NCBI RefSeq assembly: GCF_033807535.1
Contig: NZ_CP136856.1
Coordinates: 1,731,001-1,795,000 of the forward strand
Reading direction: 5' to 3'
Source of the DNA: Oceanisphaera sp. IT1-181
Lineage (GTDB): Bacteria; Pseudomonadota; Gammaproteobacteria; Enterobacterales; Aeromonadaceae
Length of the DNA: 64,000 nt
This document shows positions 8,916 through 18,210 of this stretch, piece after piece. A program made the position numbers and the translations under genes. Under the pieces are notes generated by a model, which made no database searches, had not been told where the DNA came from, and saw nothing but the letters and a program-made list of their open reading frames with translations. The first letter of the stretch is position 1. Every line of letters begins with the position of its first letter.

Positions 8916-9203
8916 ATGTCTCTACTGAACTATTTCCGTTCGCGAAAGAATCAAAATAGCGCCCAGCTTGCCAAAGAGCGCTTACAGATCATAGTTGCGC
9001 ACGAACGTAGCCAGCGGGATACCCCAGATTATCTACCACAGATGCAACAAGATATTTTGGCGGTGATCCGTAAGTACGTGAATATAGAGATCGATCAGAT
9101 CTCGGTACAACTGGATCAAAAAGGCGATAACTTGTCGGTGTTAGAGCTCAATATCATGTTCCCCGAGCCTGATGAAAAAGTTGTCCCCAAAACAGACTCC
9201 TAA
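8916..9203 (+). CDS. minE: Cell division topological specificity factor MinE
   Basis: This is a 95-residue protein, slightly longer than the 88 of E. coli. It stimulates MinD ATPase and restricts MinCD to the poles. The N-terminal membrane-targeting segment (SLLNYFRSRKNQ) and the anti-MinCD helix (AKERLQIIVAHERSQR) are present, followed by the topological-specificity domain (VIRKYVNIE). It is the last gene of minCDE and is followed by a terminator. Confidence 0.97.
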   Translation: MSLLNYFRSRKNQNSAQLAKERLQIIVAHERSQRDTPDYLPQMQQDILAVIRKYVNIEIDQISVQLDQKGDNLSVLELNIMFPEPDEKVVPKTDS

Positions 9204-9241
9204 TCCCGCAGTGAGATAATCGAGCTTTGATAGTCGGTTAT

Positions 9242-9289
9242 AAAAAAGCGCCAATCCTAACAGTTATCTCTTGGGCTTGGCGCTTTTTG
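9242..9289. terminator. Terminator after minCDE
   Basis: A perfect 12-bp stem AAAAAGCGCCAA / TTGGCGCTTTTT closes a loop of about 22 bases. The A-run and T-run make it usable from both sides, for minE and for the convergent rnd. Confidence 0.85.
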
Positions 9290-9345
9290 CGTTGTGGCGT
9301 AGTAAGTGCTCTTGAGGCACGGTTTTGGGTGGGTTTTAAAAACAG

Positions 9346-9398
9346 CCAGCTACGCTGGCCCGCCGAAGTCCTCTTTACCAAAGAGACGGGCGGCTACA
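9346..9398. repeat. Single REP half-element
   Basis: It carries the CCAGC-tac-GCTGG small hairpin followed by the long-loop module (GAAGTCCTCTTTACCAAAGAGACG) between arms CCGCC and GGCGG, ending in CTAC. It is a lone 3' half of the family common elsewhere in the window, placed between converging minE and rnd. Confidence 0.85.
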
Positions 9399-9410
9399 AA
9401 TACAGTAAAC

Positions 9411-10505
9411 TCACAACTGCCCTGCTAATAGCTCACCGCGCCAGCCTTGCAATAAAGTAGGTGTTAACGCTTGGCTTTCCCCTAGGCGCCATTTCCAACT
9501 TAAATACTGATGAATTAAGCGCTTTGAAGCGATCACATCGCTCGGGACCTCAGCCTGTTCGCCGGCCACGTCAATCAAGCTCTTAATACGCTTTAACTCG
9601 GCTTTATAATCAGGAAAATCAATTAAACGCTGTACCGGCTCTGGCCACAGTGCGGGGCTGTCTAATGCCACTTGCACAAACTTGAGCAGCGTTTCACCGT
9701 GGCGACGGATCTCCATGGGATCTAAATCCAGTCTACTTAAATCTGCCAGCGTTAACGGCGCACGCTCTGCCACTCTAAACAGGTGTGCTTCTTTCACCAC
9801 GAAGTTCACGGCCAAGTCACGACTGCGCGCCTCAGTCAGGCGCCATTGGCAAAGCTGCTGCAAAATAGCCAAGGCTTGGCGGTCTAGTGTCCACGCATTT
9901 TTTATATCGAGATAGGCAAAATGTGGGTCGACGCTTTCACTGCGTCGTTTTACGCCCCGCTCACATTCTTGCTCAAACCACGCCATTAGGCCTTTATTAC
10001 TTAAGCGATCCATTAACTGCTCATACACGGGAAGCAGGTAGATCACATCATCCGCTGCATAATTCAGTTGTGCGCTTGATAACGGGCGCGCCAGCCAATC
10101 AGTGCGCGAATGTGCTTTATCCAAATGCACACCGAGCAAGTTTTCTACCAAGGGCGCAAAACCAATTTGCGCACCTATTCCTAAGAACGCGGCGGCCAAT
10201 TGCGTGTCATGAATATGCGCCGGCAAGCCGCCACTTTGATGCTGTAATAGCTCCAGGTCTTCGCCACCTGCGTGCAACACACAAATGCGCGCGGGATCTT
10301 GTAATAACTGCCATAACGGCGATAAGTCAGGCACGATGACCGGATCAATCAATACGGTTTGCTGGCCATCAAATAATTGGTATAAACCAGGCTTAGCGAA
10401 AAAAGTACGAGTGCGAATAAATTCCGTATCCAGCGCCAGCACACGGGCATCGGTGTTACAGAAGTCAGCGAGCGCTGGGGTGTCGGTGATCAATGTATAA
10501 GTCAT
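9411..10505 (-). CDS. rnd: Ribonuclease D
   Basis: This 3'-to-5' exoribonuclease trims tRNA precursors. The 364-residue product has the DEDD exonuclease domain first (ALDTEFIRTRTF with D26 and E28; HAGGEDLELL; NYAADDVIYLLPVY containing the late acidic and tyrosine residues), then HRDC domains from about residue 205. E. coli RNase D is 375 residues. The min-rnd-fadD neighbourhood is the same as in E. coli. Confidence 0.95.
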   Translation of the reverse strand: MTYTLITDTPALADFCNTDARVLALDTEFIRTRTFFAKPGLYQLFDGQQTVLIDPVIVPDLSPLWQLLQDPARICVLHAGGEDLELLQHQSGGLPAHIHDTQLAAAFLGIGAQIGFAPLVENLLGVHLDKAHSRTDWLARPLSSAQLNYAADDVIYLLPVYEQLMDRLSNKGLMAWFEQECERGVKRRSESVDPHFAYLDIKNAWTLDRQALAILQQLCQWRLTEARSRDLAVNFVVKEAHLFRVAERAPLTLADLSRLDLDPMEIRRHGETLLKFVQVALDSPALWPEPVQRLIDFPDYKAELKRIKSLIDVAGEQAEVPSDVIASKRLIHQYLSWKWRLGESQALTPTLLQGWRGELLAGQL

Positions 10506-10529
10506 GAGTACTCGGTATAGGCGGTAATA

Positions 10530-10553
10530 AAAAACCCCGGTGGCCCGGGGTTT
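10530..10553 (-). terminator. Intrinsic terminator between fadD and rnd
   Basis: A 9-bp stem AAACCCCGG / CCGGGGTTT with a 4-base loop is followed on the minus strand by a T-run. It lies downstream of fadD and just upstream of the rnd start. Confidence 0.75.
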
Positions 10554-10586
10554 AAGCTCAAACCAAATGTAAGCTTAAGAGGTTTA

Positions 10587-10628
10587 GGGTCTGTTAACCT
10601 TTCGCGGTTTCGAAAGGTCAACAGGCCC
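10587..10628 (-). terminator. Long hairpin at the fadD 3' end
   Basis: GGGTCTGTT-a-ACCTTTCG pairs with CGAAAGGT-c-AACAG-g-CCC around a 6-base loop, starting right at the fadD stop. There is no T-run directly after it; it may protect the mRNA end or act together with the terminator at 10530-10553. Confidence 0.55.
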
Positions 10629-12340
10629 TAGTCTCTGAGCTCGCGGCGCAGTATTTTACCGACGTTTGTTTTGGGCAATTCGTCCCGAAATTCTATCACT
10701 TTCGGCACCTTATAGGCAGTAAGATATTTCCGACAATGGGCGATTAAGGCCTTTTCATCCAGCTGAGTGCCGGGTTTAAGCACCACTACTAACTTCACTA
10801 TCTCACCATGATCGGCTTGAGGCACGCCCACGGCCGCGGCTTCTAATACACTCGGATGCTGCATGGCCACTTGTTCAATCTCGTTAGGAAACACATTAAA
10901 TCCCGAGACCAAAATCATGTCTTTTTTGCGATCCACGATAGTAAAAAAGCCTTGCTCATCCATGGTGGCAATGTCGCCGGTGCGCACCCAGCCCTCATGA
11001 AACGGACTGTCTGGATTATTGGCGTCTAGAGCTTCTGCCAACCAATAGCCGCTCATCACCTGCGGGCCTTTTACTTCCATTTCGCCTGGGGTGTGCGTCA
11101 ATGTAATTACTTGATCATTATCATCCACCAAACGCACATCGGTCGAACATACGGGCAGGCCAATAGAGCCGTTATACCCTTCCATGTCGTAGGGACACAC
11201 CGTCACCAAGGGCGAGCATTCGGTCAAACCGTAACCTTCCAACAAGCGACTACCGGTAATACTTTGCCAACGCTCAGCTACCACCCGTTGCACGGCCATG
11301 CCCCCGCCTATAGTCAGCTTCAAACTACCAAAGTCGAGTTTTTGAAACTCATCATTGTTGATCAATACATTAAACAGCGTATTTACCCCCGTAATACAGC
11401 TAAAATCAAAGCCCTTTAGCTCGCGCACAAAACTGGGAATATCACGCGGGTTGGTGATCAATAAGTTATGAGCACCGATACGAAAGAACAACAGACCGTT
11501 TACCGTTAGCGCAAACACATGGTAGAGGGGCAAAGCGGTGACCACTTTTTCTTGGCCAATACTCAACACAGGTTTATATACACCGAGCGCCTGCTCCACG
11601 TTGGCCAACATATTACGATGGCTCAACATGGCGCCTTTCGATCGCCCCGTGGTGCCTCCGGTATATTGCAAGAAAGCCAAGCTATCACCCTTAAGCTCGG
11701 GCCGAGTGTAGGATAAGTTTTTGCCCTCGCGCATCAGCGTCTGATAATGAATGGCATTGGGCAGCGCATAGGCGGGAATCAGCTTCTTGATGTATTTCAC
11801 CACCAAATTCAGCACAGTCCCCTTCACTAAACCTAAATGATCGCCCATGCGGGTTAAAATCACATTTTTTATCGGCGTATCTTGCAGCACTTCGGTCAAG
11901 GTATGGGCGAAGTTATCCACTATGACGATGGTGTCGGTTTGCGCATCCGCCAACTGATGTCTGAGCTCGCGTGCCGTATACAAGGGGTTGACGTTTACTA
12001 TCACTAACCCCGCCCGCAAGGCACCAAACAAGCACACCGGATATTGCAGCAAATTAGGCATCATTAATGCGATGCGATCGCCTACTTTAAGCTGCAAGCT
12101 GTTTTGCAAATAAGCAGCAAAGTCGCGCGATAAAACATCTAACTGTTGATAACTGATGGTCTTACCAAAGTTGGTATAGGCAGGGGCATTGGCAAAATCC
12201 TTTATGCCTTGCTCAAACATATGCATTAACGAGCTAAATTTATCGGCGTCTATTTCTGCCGGCACATCTGCCGGATAACGATTCAACCAAGGTTTACCCG
12301 TGAACGGCATCGGCTGCGGGTCGGTTTGCATATGTTCCAT
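10628..12340 (-). CDS. fadD: Long-chain fatty acid--CoA ligase FadD
   Basis: This peripheral inner-membrane enzyme activates incoming long-chain fatty acids to acyl-CoA. The 570-residue product has the AMP-binding signature YTGGTTGRSKGAM, the GYGLTECSP core, the TGD motif (VRTGDIATMDE) and the fatty-acyl-CoA signature DRKKDMILVSGFNVFPNEIE, ending with NVGKILRRELRD. The ATG at 12340 follows GGGAGAA; the frame is open a further 22 codons upstream without a good ribosome site. Acyl-CoA is the ligand of FadR, encoded at 3772-4566. I found no clear FadR operator in front. Confidence 0.95.
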   Translation of the reverse strand: MEHMQTDPQPMPFTGKPWLNRYPADVPAEIDADKFSSLMHMFEQGIKDFANAPAYTNFGKTISYQQLDVLSRDFAAYLQNSLQLKVGDRIALMMPNLLQYPVCLFGALRAGLVIVNVNPLYTARELRHQLADAQTDTIVIVDNFAHTLTEVLQDTPIKNVILTRMGDHLGLVKGTVLNLVVKYIKKLIPAYALPNAIHYQTLMREGKNLSYTRPELKGDSLAFLQYTGGTTGRSKGAMLSHRNMLANVEQALGVYKPVLSIGQEKVVTALPLYHVFALTVNGLLFFRIGAHNLLITNPRDIPSFVRELKGFDFSCITGVNTLFNVLINNDEFQKLDFGSLKLTIGGGMAVQRVVAERWQSITGSRLLEGYGLTECSPLVTVCPYDMEGYNGSIGLPVCSTDVRLVDDNDQVITLTHTPGEMEVKGPQVMSGYWLAEALDANNPDSPFHEGWVRTGDIATMDEQGFFTIVDRKKDMILVSGFNVFPNEIEQVAMQHPSVLEAAAVGVPQADHGEIVKLVVVLKPGTQLDEKALIAHCRKYLTAYKVPKVIEFRDELPKTNVGKILRRELRD

Positions 12341-12788
12341 ATCATTCTCCCGGGACAGGACATAATGGTGATAGCAAAGATGAGCAGTAACGCATGCTGT
12401 CCTCATCTTAAAGTTAGTTAACAGGTCAATTTAAAAACAAGTCGCTTCAAAATAAGGACCCATATAGAAAAGAGCTCATTTAAAATGCCTACTTAAAGCT
12501 TTTACTCTAAAACAACTCATCTGACCACGACCAATTAACTAAAATGTAACACAAGTCTACTACTATCACGTAATTACCGAGCACGTTATTATCTGCTACA
12601 TGGCAAGCCTCACCTAAAGTGCGACACACTATCGCCGCCTAAAATGCCACAATCGAGTCCGACGTAAATTACTGCGCCGCCGCTGCTTGCGATACTGCAA
12701 GCTGCGATGGTACGGCCGCTGTGCGTAAAATAAGAAGCAGGGGTTCTCTAAACGCTGCCTGATGTGAAATATGACCACTTGTGCTCCC
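12341..12788. other. Gap of ~450 bases upstream of fadD
   Basis: It holds the fadD leader and promoter region and the 3' side of tsaB. No gene, REP element or convincing terminator was seen, and no operator could be assigned. Confidence 0.5.
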
Positions 12789-13508
12789 TTAGCGGCCCGG
12801 CAGTTTTTGCCAGGTAACCTTGTCTCTCAAATATACCGGTAATGCGTCTGCTGCCGCCACGCCCTGCCCTTGCTGCCAGAGCTGTAGCGCCTGAGGCAAC
12901 AGATCCTGCGCTTCTGGATACGGCAGTGCTGTGCACAGCTCACCCACCCGCGACAAGAGTTCTGGGTAAGTGACTAAGCCTGAGCCCACACCTGTCGCCC
13001 AGTGCTTATCTGAATTGGCGGCCAGCCAATCGCTGGGCACCACTACCTGCTCGGTGTCGGTGCTGGTCATTACGCCATCACGCAGCGCAAAGCCGCCGAT
13101 GTAAATCTCGCCCATGCGCGCATCTATAGCGGCTAATGCAGTTTTTGCCCCGCTCTCTGCAGCAATCTCGCCGCCACACTCTCTACCACAAGCCCGATAC
13201 GCGCCTTGAGCCAGTGCTTGTAGATTAGACACGCCCAGTAATGGTAAGTCAGCACCAAAGGCCAAGCCTTGAGCCACACCTAAAGTAATGCGCACCCCAG
13301 TAAACGAGCCAGGTCCTCGACCGAAGGCTAAGGCGTCCAGCTGATTAAGGCTAAGCTCAGCTTCGGCCAATAACTCGGCCACCATGGGTAAAATTAAGTC
13401 CGTATGACCACGAGGCGCCACTTCATAACGGCTAAGTAACTGGCCGTCTTGCCACAGGGCGGCGGAACAGGCTTCAGTAGCCGTGTCGATCGCTAAAATA
13501 CGGGTCAT
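12789..13508 (-). CDS. tsaB: tRNA threonylcarbamoyladenosine biosynthesis protein TsaB
   Basis: This non-catalytic ASKHA-fold partner of TsaD is needed for the t6A37 modification of ANN-decoding tRNAs. The 239-residue length is normal. Typical family marks are ILAIDTATEACSAAL at the N-terminus, FGRGPGSFTGVRITLGVAQGLAFG near residue 62, and AIDARMGEIY near residue 128. Its start lies one base after the yoaA 3' end on the same strand, as in E. coli (yeaZ-yoaA). Confidence 0.95.
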   Translation of the reverse strand: MTRILAIDTATEACSAALWQDGQLLSRYEVAPRGHTDLILPMVAELLAEAELSLNQLDALAFGRGPGSFTGVRITLGVAQGLAFGADLPLLGVSNLQALAQGAYRACGRECGGEIAAESGAKTALAAIDARMGEIYIGGFALRDGVMTSTDTEQVVVPSDWLAANSDKHWATGVGSGLVTYPELLSRVGELCTALPYPEAQDLLPQALQLWQQGQGVAAADALPVYLRDKVTWQKLPGR

Positions 13509-13509
13509 G

Positions 13510-15486
13510 CTATTGCTCCAGCGTTAATAAAAAGGTGTTGAGCTCGGCCAAGCTGCGGGTGCGCGGCATAGCCGGTAAACTATTGAGGAAATCGCCGCCG
13601 TAGGCGCGGTTCACTAAGCGGTCGTCGGTAATGATCAGCACGCCTTTATCGCTGATATCGCGGATCAAGCGACCCACGCCCTGCTTTAAGGTAATAATGG
13701 CCTTGGGTAATTGCACCTTGGCAAAGCCGTCTTCACCGCGGCGTTTACAATCTTCAAGGCGCGCGCTCAGCTGCGGATCGTCTGGCGCACTAAAAGGCAG
13801 TTTGTCGATCACCACGCACTGCAAGGCTTGCCCGCGTACGTCTATGCCTTCCCAAAAGCTACTGGTGGCCACCAATACCGCCCGCCCGTCTTGGCTAAAT
13901 TGCTCCAACAAGCGCACTTTATTATCTTCCCCTTGTACCAGTACCGTGCGATCCAGCTGCTCACGCAACACCAGCGCCACTTCGTTCATGACTTTATAAC
14001 TGGTACAGAGAAAAAAACTGCCACCTGGCACTAAAGATAAGGTCTCCAGCAGGCTTTCGGCCAGTTGTCGGCCACGATTAGGCGCATTCGTCGCCGGCAA
14101 ATAGCGTGGCACACAAAGCCGCGACTGCTGCTGGTAGTCAAAGGGACTGTCTAATTGCAGGGTCCGACAATCATCCAGCCCCATATCGGCACAAAAGTGC
14201 GCAAAGCTGTCGCCGACCGCCAAGGTGGCCGAGGTGAAAATCCAGCTCACCGACTCTTTGGCCAGCTCTGCGGAAAAGCGCTTGGCCACCGACAAGGGCG
14301 TTTTATGAAAACTAATGTGTAAGCGGGTGCACTCATACCAGTAGGAATAACCGTCTTCTTGCACCCGCGTGACCGCCTCAAGCTGGGCACGCAAACTCAC
14401 CAGCCGCTCAAAACCTTGATCGAGCTGCTCGCCGCGGCCCAGCGCCAGCTTCAAGACTTCATAGGCGAAGGTCAGGCTGTCGTTCAGGCGTAGCAAAGCC
14501 TGATTCACCTCATGCTTGGCCAACATAGGTCGAAGCTGGCCGCGGGAGCTGTCATAACCAAAGGTTAAGCGTAAGTCTTGAGCATGGCGCTCAATTTGAT
14601 CCGCCGCCTTACTGATTTGCGCCATGTCTTTGGCTTCAATTTTTTGCGCCAAACGCAAGTCGCGCGCCAGCTCCAACCATTGGCGGCTAGACTGACTCTG
14701 ACCAAAATACTGGCCTGCAATCTCCGGCAACTGATGGGCTTCATCCAAGATGTACGCATCGGCATCGGGAATCAGCTGGCCAAAGCCCGTATCACGCACC
14801 GCCATATCGGCAAAAAACAAATGATGGTTTACCACCACCACCTGCGCGTCCATGGCCTTGGCGCGCGCTTTGACCAAGAAACAATCTTGATAATGGCCAC
14901 ATTCACGGCCTAGGCAGTTATCGTTATTACTGGTCACCAACGGCAACACATCACTGCGCTCAGCCAAGCCTGGAATATCACCGATATCACCGCTGTGGGT
15001 CATGGGCATAAAACGGCGTACCCGCTGTAAGTCAGCCAAGCCCTCCGGCGACAAGTGCGGCACGCTGTCGTTGAGTAAATTAAGGCGTTCGATGCAAATA
15101 TAGTTAGCGCGCCCTTTAAGCAAAGCCACCGGATGATGATAATCCATGGCCTTCATTAAGGTCGGCAAGTCTCGATGAAACAGCTGCTCTTGCAGATTAC
15201 GGGAGCCGGTACTGAGGATAACTTTCTTGCCCGAGGCCAGCACAGGAGCCAAATACGCAAAGGTTTTTCCGGTACCGGTGCCCGCTTCCACTACCAGTGG
15301 TTGCTGGGTGTGCAGCGCTTGGGTGACAGCCTCGGCCATGGCAATTTGCGCGGCGCGCGGCTGAAAACCGTCAATCGCCTGCACCAAAGGCCCCTCTTGG
15401 GTAAACAAGTCGGTAACAGGGTCCGCTGACAGTTCCGTAGCAGGATCCGTCAAATTAGTGCCGATAAGTGTGCTGTCATCATCCAA
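13510..15486 (-). CDS. yoaA: DinG-family ATP-dependent DNA helicase YoaA
   Basis: This superfamily 2, XPD-like iron-sulfur helicase is known in E. coli to associate with the HolC subunit of DNA polymerase III in repair of stalled forks. The 658-residue product has Walker A EAGTGTGKT (residues 67-75), the four-cysteine Fe-S region (YICIERL; CLGRECGHYQDC), the DEAH box (LDEAHQLPEIAGQYFGQS), and C-terminal motifs SSFWEGIDVRG and LKQGVGRLIRD. It runs into tsaB. Confidence 0.94.
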   Translation of the reverse strand: MDDDSTLIGTNLTDPATELSADPVTDLFTQEGPLVQAIDGFQPRAAQIAMAEAVTQALHTQQPLVVEAGTGTGKTFAYLAPVLASGKKVILSTGSRNLQEQLFHRDLPTLMKAMDYHHPVALLKGRANYICIERLNLLNDSVPHLSPEGLADLQRVRRFMPMTHSGDIGDIPGLAERSDVLPLVTSNNDNCLGRECGHYQDCFLVKARAKAMDAQVVVVNHHLFFADMAVRDTGFGQLIPDADAYILDEAHQLPEIAGQYFGQSQSSRQWLELARDLRLAQKIEAKDMAQISKAADQIERHAQDLRLTFGYDSSRGQLRPMLAKHEVNQALLRLNDSLTFAYEVLKLALGRGEQLDQGFERLVSLRAQLEAVTRVQEDGYSYWYECTRLHISFHKTPLSVAKRFSAELAKESVSWIFTSATLAVGDSFAHFCADMGLDDCRTLQLDSPFDYQQQSRLCVPRYLPATNAPNRGRQLAESLLETLSLVPGGSFFLCTSYKVMNEVALVLREQLDRTVLVQGEDNKVRLLEQFSQDGRAVLVATSSFWEGIDVRGQALQCVVIDKLPFSAPDDPQLSARLEDCKRRGEDGFAKVQLPKAIITLKQGVGRLIRDISDKGVLIITDDRLVNRAYGGDFLNSLPAMPRTRSLAELNTFLLTLEQ

Positions 15487-15703
15487 AACCGGTGAGTCTC
15501 ATTAAGCAAAAAGTCATGATAACAAAAGCCGTCACAAAAGCGTTAGCAAGACACCGCCTAAGTATTCCGTTTTTACCCCACCCGTGCGACACTCCTGCGG
15601 CTTTTTTGCGCCCTGCAAGGATAAAAACATATCTGCAACGGAACCCTCGGAAGACGCGGAAAAATTGAGCAGGGATAAGTTCGAAAAGTGACTCATACCT
15701 ATT

Positions 15704-15977
15704 CCTGATTACGTATGAACCTCAGCCATAATGCATCCTGTTTCGGTTTGTTCTTTGTAGCTGCCCAATTTATTCGGCAGGCCAGCTCTGCTGGCTGTTA
15801 CTGAGGTTTAGATGTAAACCAAAAACCAAACCGGGCCGAATAAATTGGCCCCTACAAGGTCAAAATACCAAACTGAGCCTCATATTCTTTACCGAAGAGG
15901 CGGTACCTCCCTGTAACCTATTGAATTCAATGGTGCTTATATCTCTGAAACATGGCTGAGCTTTGTGGGTAATCAGG
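15704..15977. mobile_element. MITE copy A (274 bp) with ~26-bp TIRs and 8-bp target duplication
   Basis: The ends are inverted copies: CCTGATTAC...CTCAGCCAT on the left and the matching reverse complement on the right. Both sides are flanked by TACCTATT (15696-15703 and 15978-15985), a perfect 8-bp direct repeat typical of transposition. The interior contains a REP pair (GTAG at 15757) and EcoRI-like GAATTC motifs, and no coding frame. Copy B at 19069-19352 is in the opposite orientation. The remaining gap from 15487 to 16145 shows no gene. Confidence 0.85.
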
Positions 15978-16145
15978 TACCTATTTATTGTCAGGTCTTA
16001 GTCGCAGATCTCCCTTTTAGCTTTGATCTCTATTGTTCCGTGAATTCATGTGCGCCTTGTGCGTTCCGTTGTAAAATTAGGGCTAAAATCTTATCGGTTA
16101 TGCCGTTCTGCTTAGCTTACCCAACCTAAATACATTCGAGGAATC

Positions 16146-17990
16146 ATGATGTCCGAAACCAGTGGACTGCTTCATGCCAGCGTTATTTTCCTGTTAACCG
16201 CGGTGTTAATGGTGCCGCTGGCCAAGCGACTAAAACTGGGCGCCGTGCTCGGCTATCTGTTGGGCGGCGTATTAATTGGGCCCTCGGTATTGGGTTTGAT
16301 CAGCCAGCCGGACAGCATTTCCCAGCTCTCTGAGCTCGGCGTGGTGATGTTGATGTTTATTATCGGCCTTGAGTTATCGCCTCGACGCTTATGGGTGATG
16401 CGCCGCGCCGTGTTTGGTGCCGGATTAGCGCAAGTATTAATCACAGGCCTGATTTTAGGCGCCGTCGCTTGGCAAGGGTTTGGCCAAGGTTGGAAAACCG
16501 CACTCATCTTAGGATTTGGTTTAGCGCTGTCGTCTACCGCCATGGGCTTGCAGCTATTAGCTGAGCGCAAAGAAATGAGCAGCCCTCATGGACGACAAGC
16601 GTTCGCCATTTTATTGTTTCAAGACATAGCCGCCATCCCGCTCATTGCCATAGTGCCCGCCCTTGGCGCCGCGCAAGCCACCAGCTCTGGCGGCGGTATC
16701 ATGCATTTGCTGCAAGTCGCCGCCAGCATAGGATTAGTGGTGATCGGTGGCCGCTATTTATTACGTCCAGTATTTCGCATCGTCGCCAAAACCGGCTTAC
16801 AAGAAGTGTCGACCGCCACCGCCTTATTAGTGGTGATGGGTACCGCCTACTTAATGGAATGGGCCCATGTTTCTATGGCGCTGGGCGCGTTTTTGGCCGG
16901 CATGCTGTTGGCTGACTCGGAATATCGCCATGAATTAGAATCACAGATTGAACCCTTTAAAGGCTTATTACTGGGTTTATTCTTTATCGGCGTAGGCATG
17001 AGCGCCGACTTAAGCCTGCTCTTAGATTATCCACTGCTGATCATAGGCTTAGCGCTGTTATTGCTGGCGCTCAAATTGCCTTTGCTAGCCTTGGTCGGTC
17101 GTCAAATCGGCAAGCTCGATGGCATGAGTGCTATTAAGTTAGGCCTGTTACTGGCCGCCGGCGGTGAATTTGCCTTCGTGTTATTTGGCCTCGCCGAGGA
17201 TAACGGCCTGTTCGATAGCCAACTGCACAGCATCTTGGTGTTAACCATCACGCTGTCCATGGCGCTCACACCGCTGATCTTATTGGCGCTGGCCAAGGTG
17301 TTAACTCAAGCCACGCCTCCACGCCCAGTGCCGCCGGAATATAGCGAGGTGAGTGATAATAAGCCCCGTGCTGTGATCGTGGGTATGGGCCGCATGGGCC
17401 AAATTGTGGCGCGGGTATTACGCGCCCAGCGTATTCCATTTGTAGCCTTTGAAACCGAGGTCGATACCATTAGCATTACTCGAAAAATTGATGATATTGC
17501 TATTTTTTACGGCGACCCCCTGCGCCCAGGCGTACTGCGCAGCGCCGGTGCCGAGCAGGCGGAATTTTTTATTGTCGCCACTGATAATCCTGAGATTAAC
17601 CTCAGCACCACCCAAGCCATTCGCGAGCGTTATCCACACATGAAAGTGATAGCGCGAGCGCGTAACCGCCAACACGTACATAAACTATGGGACTTAGGCG
17701 CTATGCCGGTGCGGGAGACCTTTCATTCCAGCGTTGAAATGTGCCGGCGGGTGATGCAAGGCTTAGGTTTAAAAGAAGAGCAAATTGAAGCGCGCTTACA
17801 TCGCTTTCGCGAGCATGATGAACAGCTACTAATAGAGCAGCATAAGGTGTATGACGATGAAGCGGCGTTATTTCAAAGCGCGCGCCAAGCCCGCGCCGAA
17901 TTAGAAACCTTATTTGAAGCTGACCATCTTGAAAAAGCGCCGAAAGTGCTGCAGCAAGAAGCCAGTGGCGACGGCGATAATAAACACTAG
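16146..17990 (+). CDS. Kef-type monovalent cation:proton antiporter (CPA2 family)
   Basis: This is a 614-residue inner-membrane antiporter. About twelve hydrophobic segments fill residues 5-385 and include the pore motif LLLGLFFIGVGMS after SEYRHELESQIEPFKG. A cytosolic TrkA-N/RCK domain follows (VIVGMGRMGQIVARVLRAQ near residue 412, a Rossmann nucleotide site). It resembles KefB/KefC, glutathione-gated potassium efflux systems that acidify the cytoplasm against electrophiles. No KefF/KefG-type ancillary gene is next to it, so assignment to KefB or KefC is left open. The ATG at 16146 follows GAGG; ATG 16149 is an alternative. It is monocistronic, ending at a terminator. Confidence 0.9.
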   Translation: MMSETSGLLHASVIFLLTAVLMVPLAKRLKLGAVLGYLLGGVLIGPSVLGLISQPDSISQLSELGVVMLMFIIGLELSPRRLWVMRRAVFGAGLAQVLITGLILGAVAWQGFGQGWKTALILGFGLALSSTAMGLQLLAERKEMSSPHGRQAFAILLFQDIAAIPLIAIVPALGAAQATSSGGGIMHLLQVAASIGLVVIGGRYLLRPVFRIVAKTGLQEVSTATALLVVMGTAYLMEWAHVSMALGAFLAGMLLADSEYRHELESQIEPFKGLLLGLFFIGVGMSADLSLLLDYPLLIIGLALLLLALKLPLLALVGRQIGKLDGMSAIKLGLLLAAGGEFAFVLFGLAEDNGLFDSQLHSILVLTITLSMALTPLILLALAKVLTQATPPRPVPPEYSEVSDNKPRAVIVGMGRMGQIVARVLRAQRIPFVAFETEVDTISITRKIDDIAIFYGDPLRPGVLRSAGAEQAEFFIVATDNPEINLSTTQAIRERYPHMKVIARARNRQHVHKLWDLGAMPVRETFHSSVEMCRRVMQGLGLKEEQIEARLHRFREHDEQLLIEQHKVYDDEAALFQSARQARAELETLFEADHLEKAPKVLQQEASGDGDNKH

Positions 17991-18007
17991 CGGCTTTCTT
18001 GTAATTT

Positions 18008-18036
18008 CGGTGAAGAGGACCTCATCACCGTTTTTG
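18008..18036 (+). terminator. Terminator after the Kef-type antiporter
   Basis: A stem CGGTGA...GAGG / CCTC...TCACCG is followed by TTTTTGTTTTT. Confidence 0.75.
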
Positions 18037-18046
18037 TTTTTACCTT

Positions 18047-18127
18047 GTAGCCGTCAACTTGTTCGACGGGCCAGCTTCGCTGGCTGTTTTAAAACATAAA
18101 ACCGTGGCGAATAAATTGCCACACTAC
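18047..18127. repeat. REP pair with unlike halves
   Basis: The left half is GTAG, arms CCGTC/GACGG around AACTTGTTC, then CCAGC-ttc-GCTGG. The right half, read on the minus strand, is GTAG with arms GTGGC/GCCAC around AATTTATTC. Each half pairs with itself but not with the other. Confidence 0.88.
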
Positions 18128-18210
18128 AAAAGACAGATACTGATCATTTAGATTTACAGAATGATATTACGCACCCCTGACTCCTTTCCTTCATCCTCAC
18201 TCCCGTTAGT

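Noticed and set aside
9227..9460. Plus-strand frame after minE
   Set aside because: It spans the minE terminator, a REP half and the antisense 3' end of rnd.
11606..11622. Ter-like AATATGTTGGCC on the minus strand
   Set aside because: It lies inside fadD and simply encodes Met-Leu-Ala; the match outside the core is poor.
12440..12560. FadR operator before fadD
   Set aside because: AATTGGTCGTGGTCAGAT on the minus strand has one good half-site, but the second half is not the required inverted partner.
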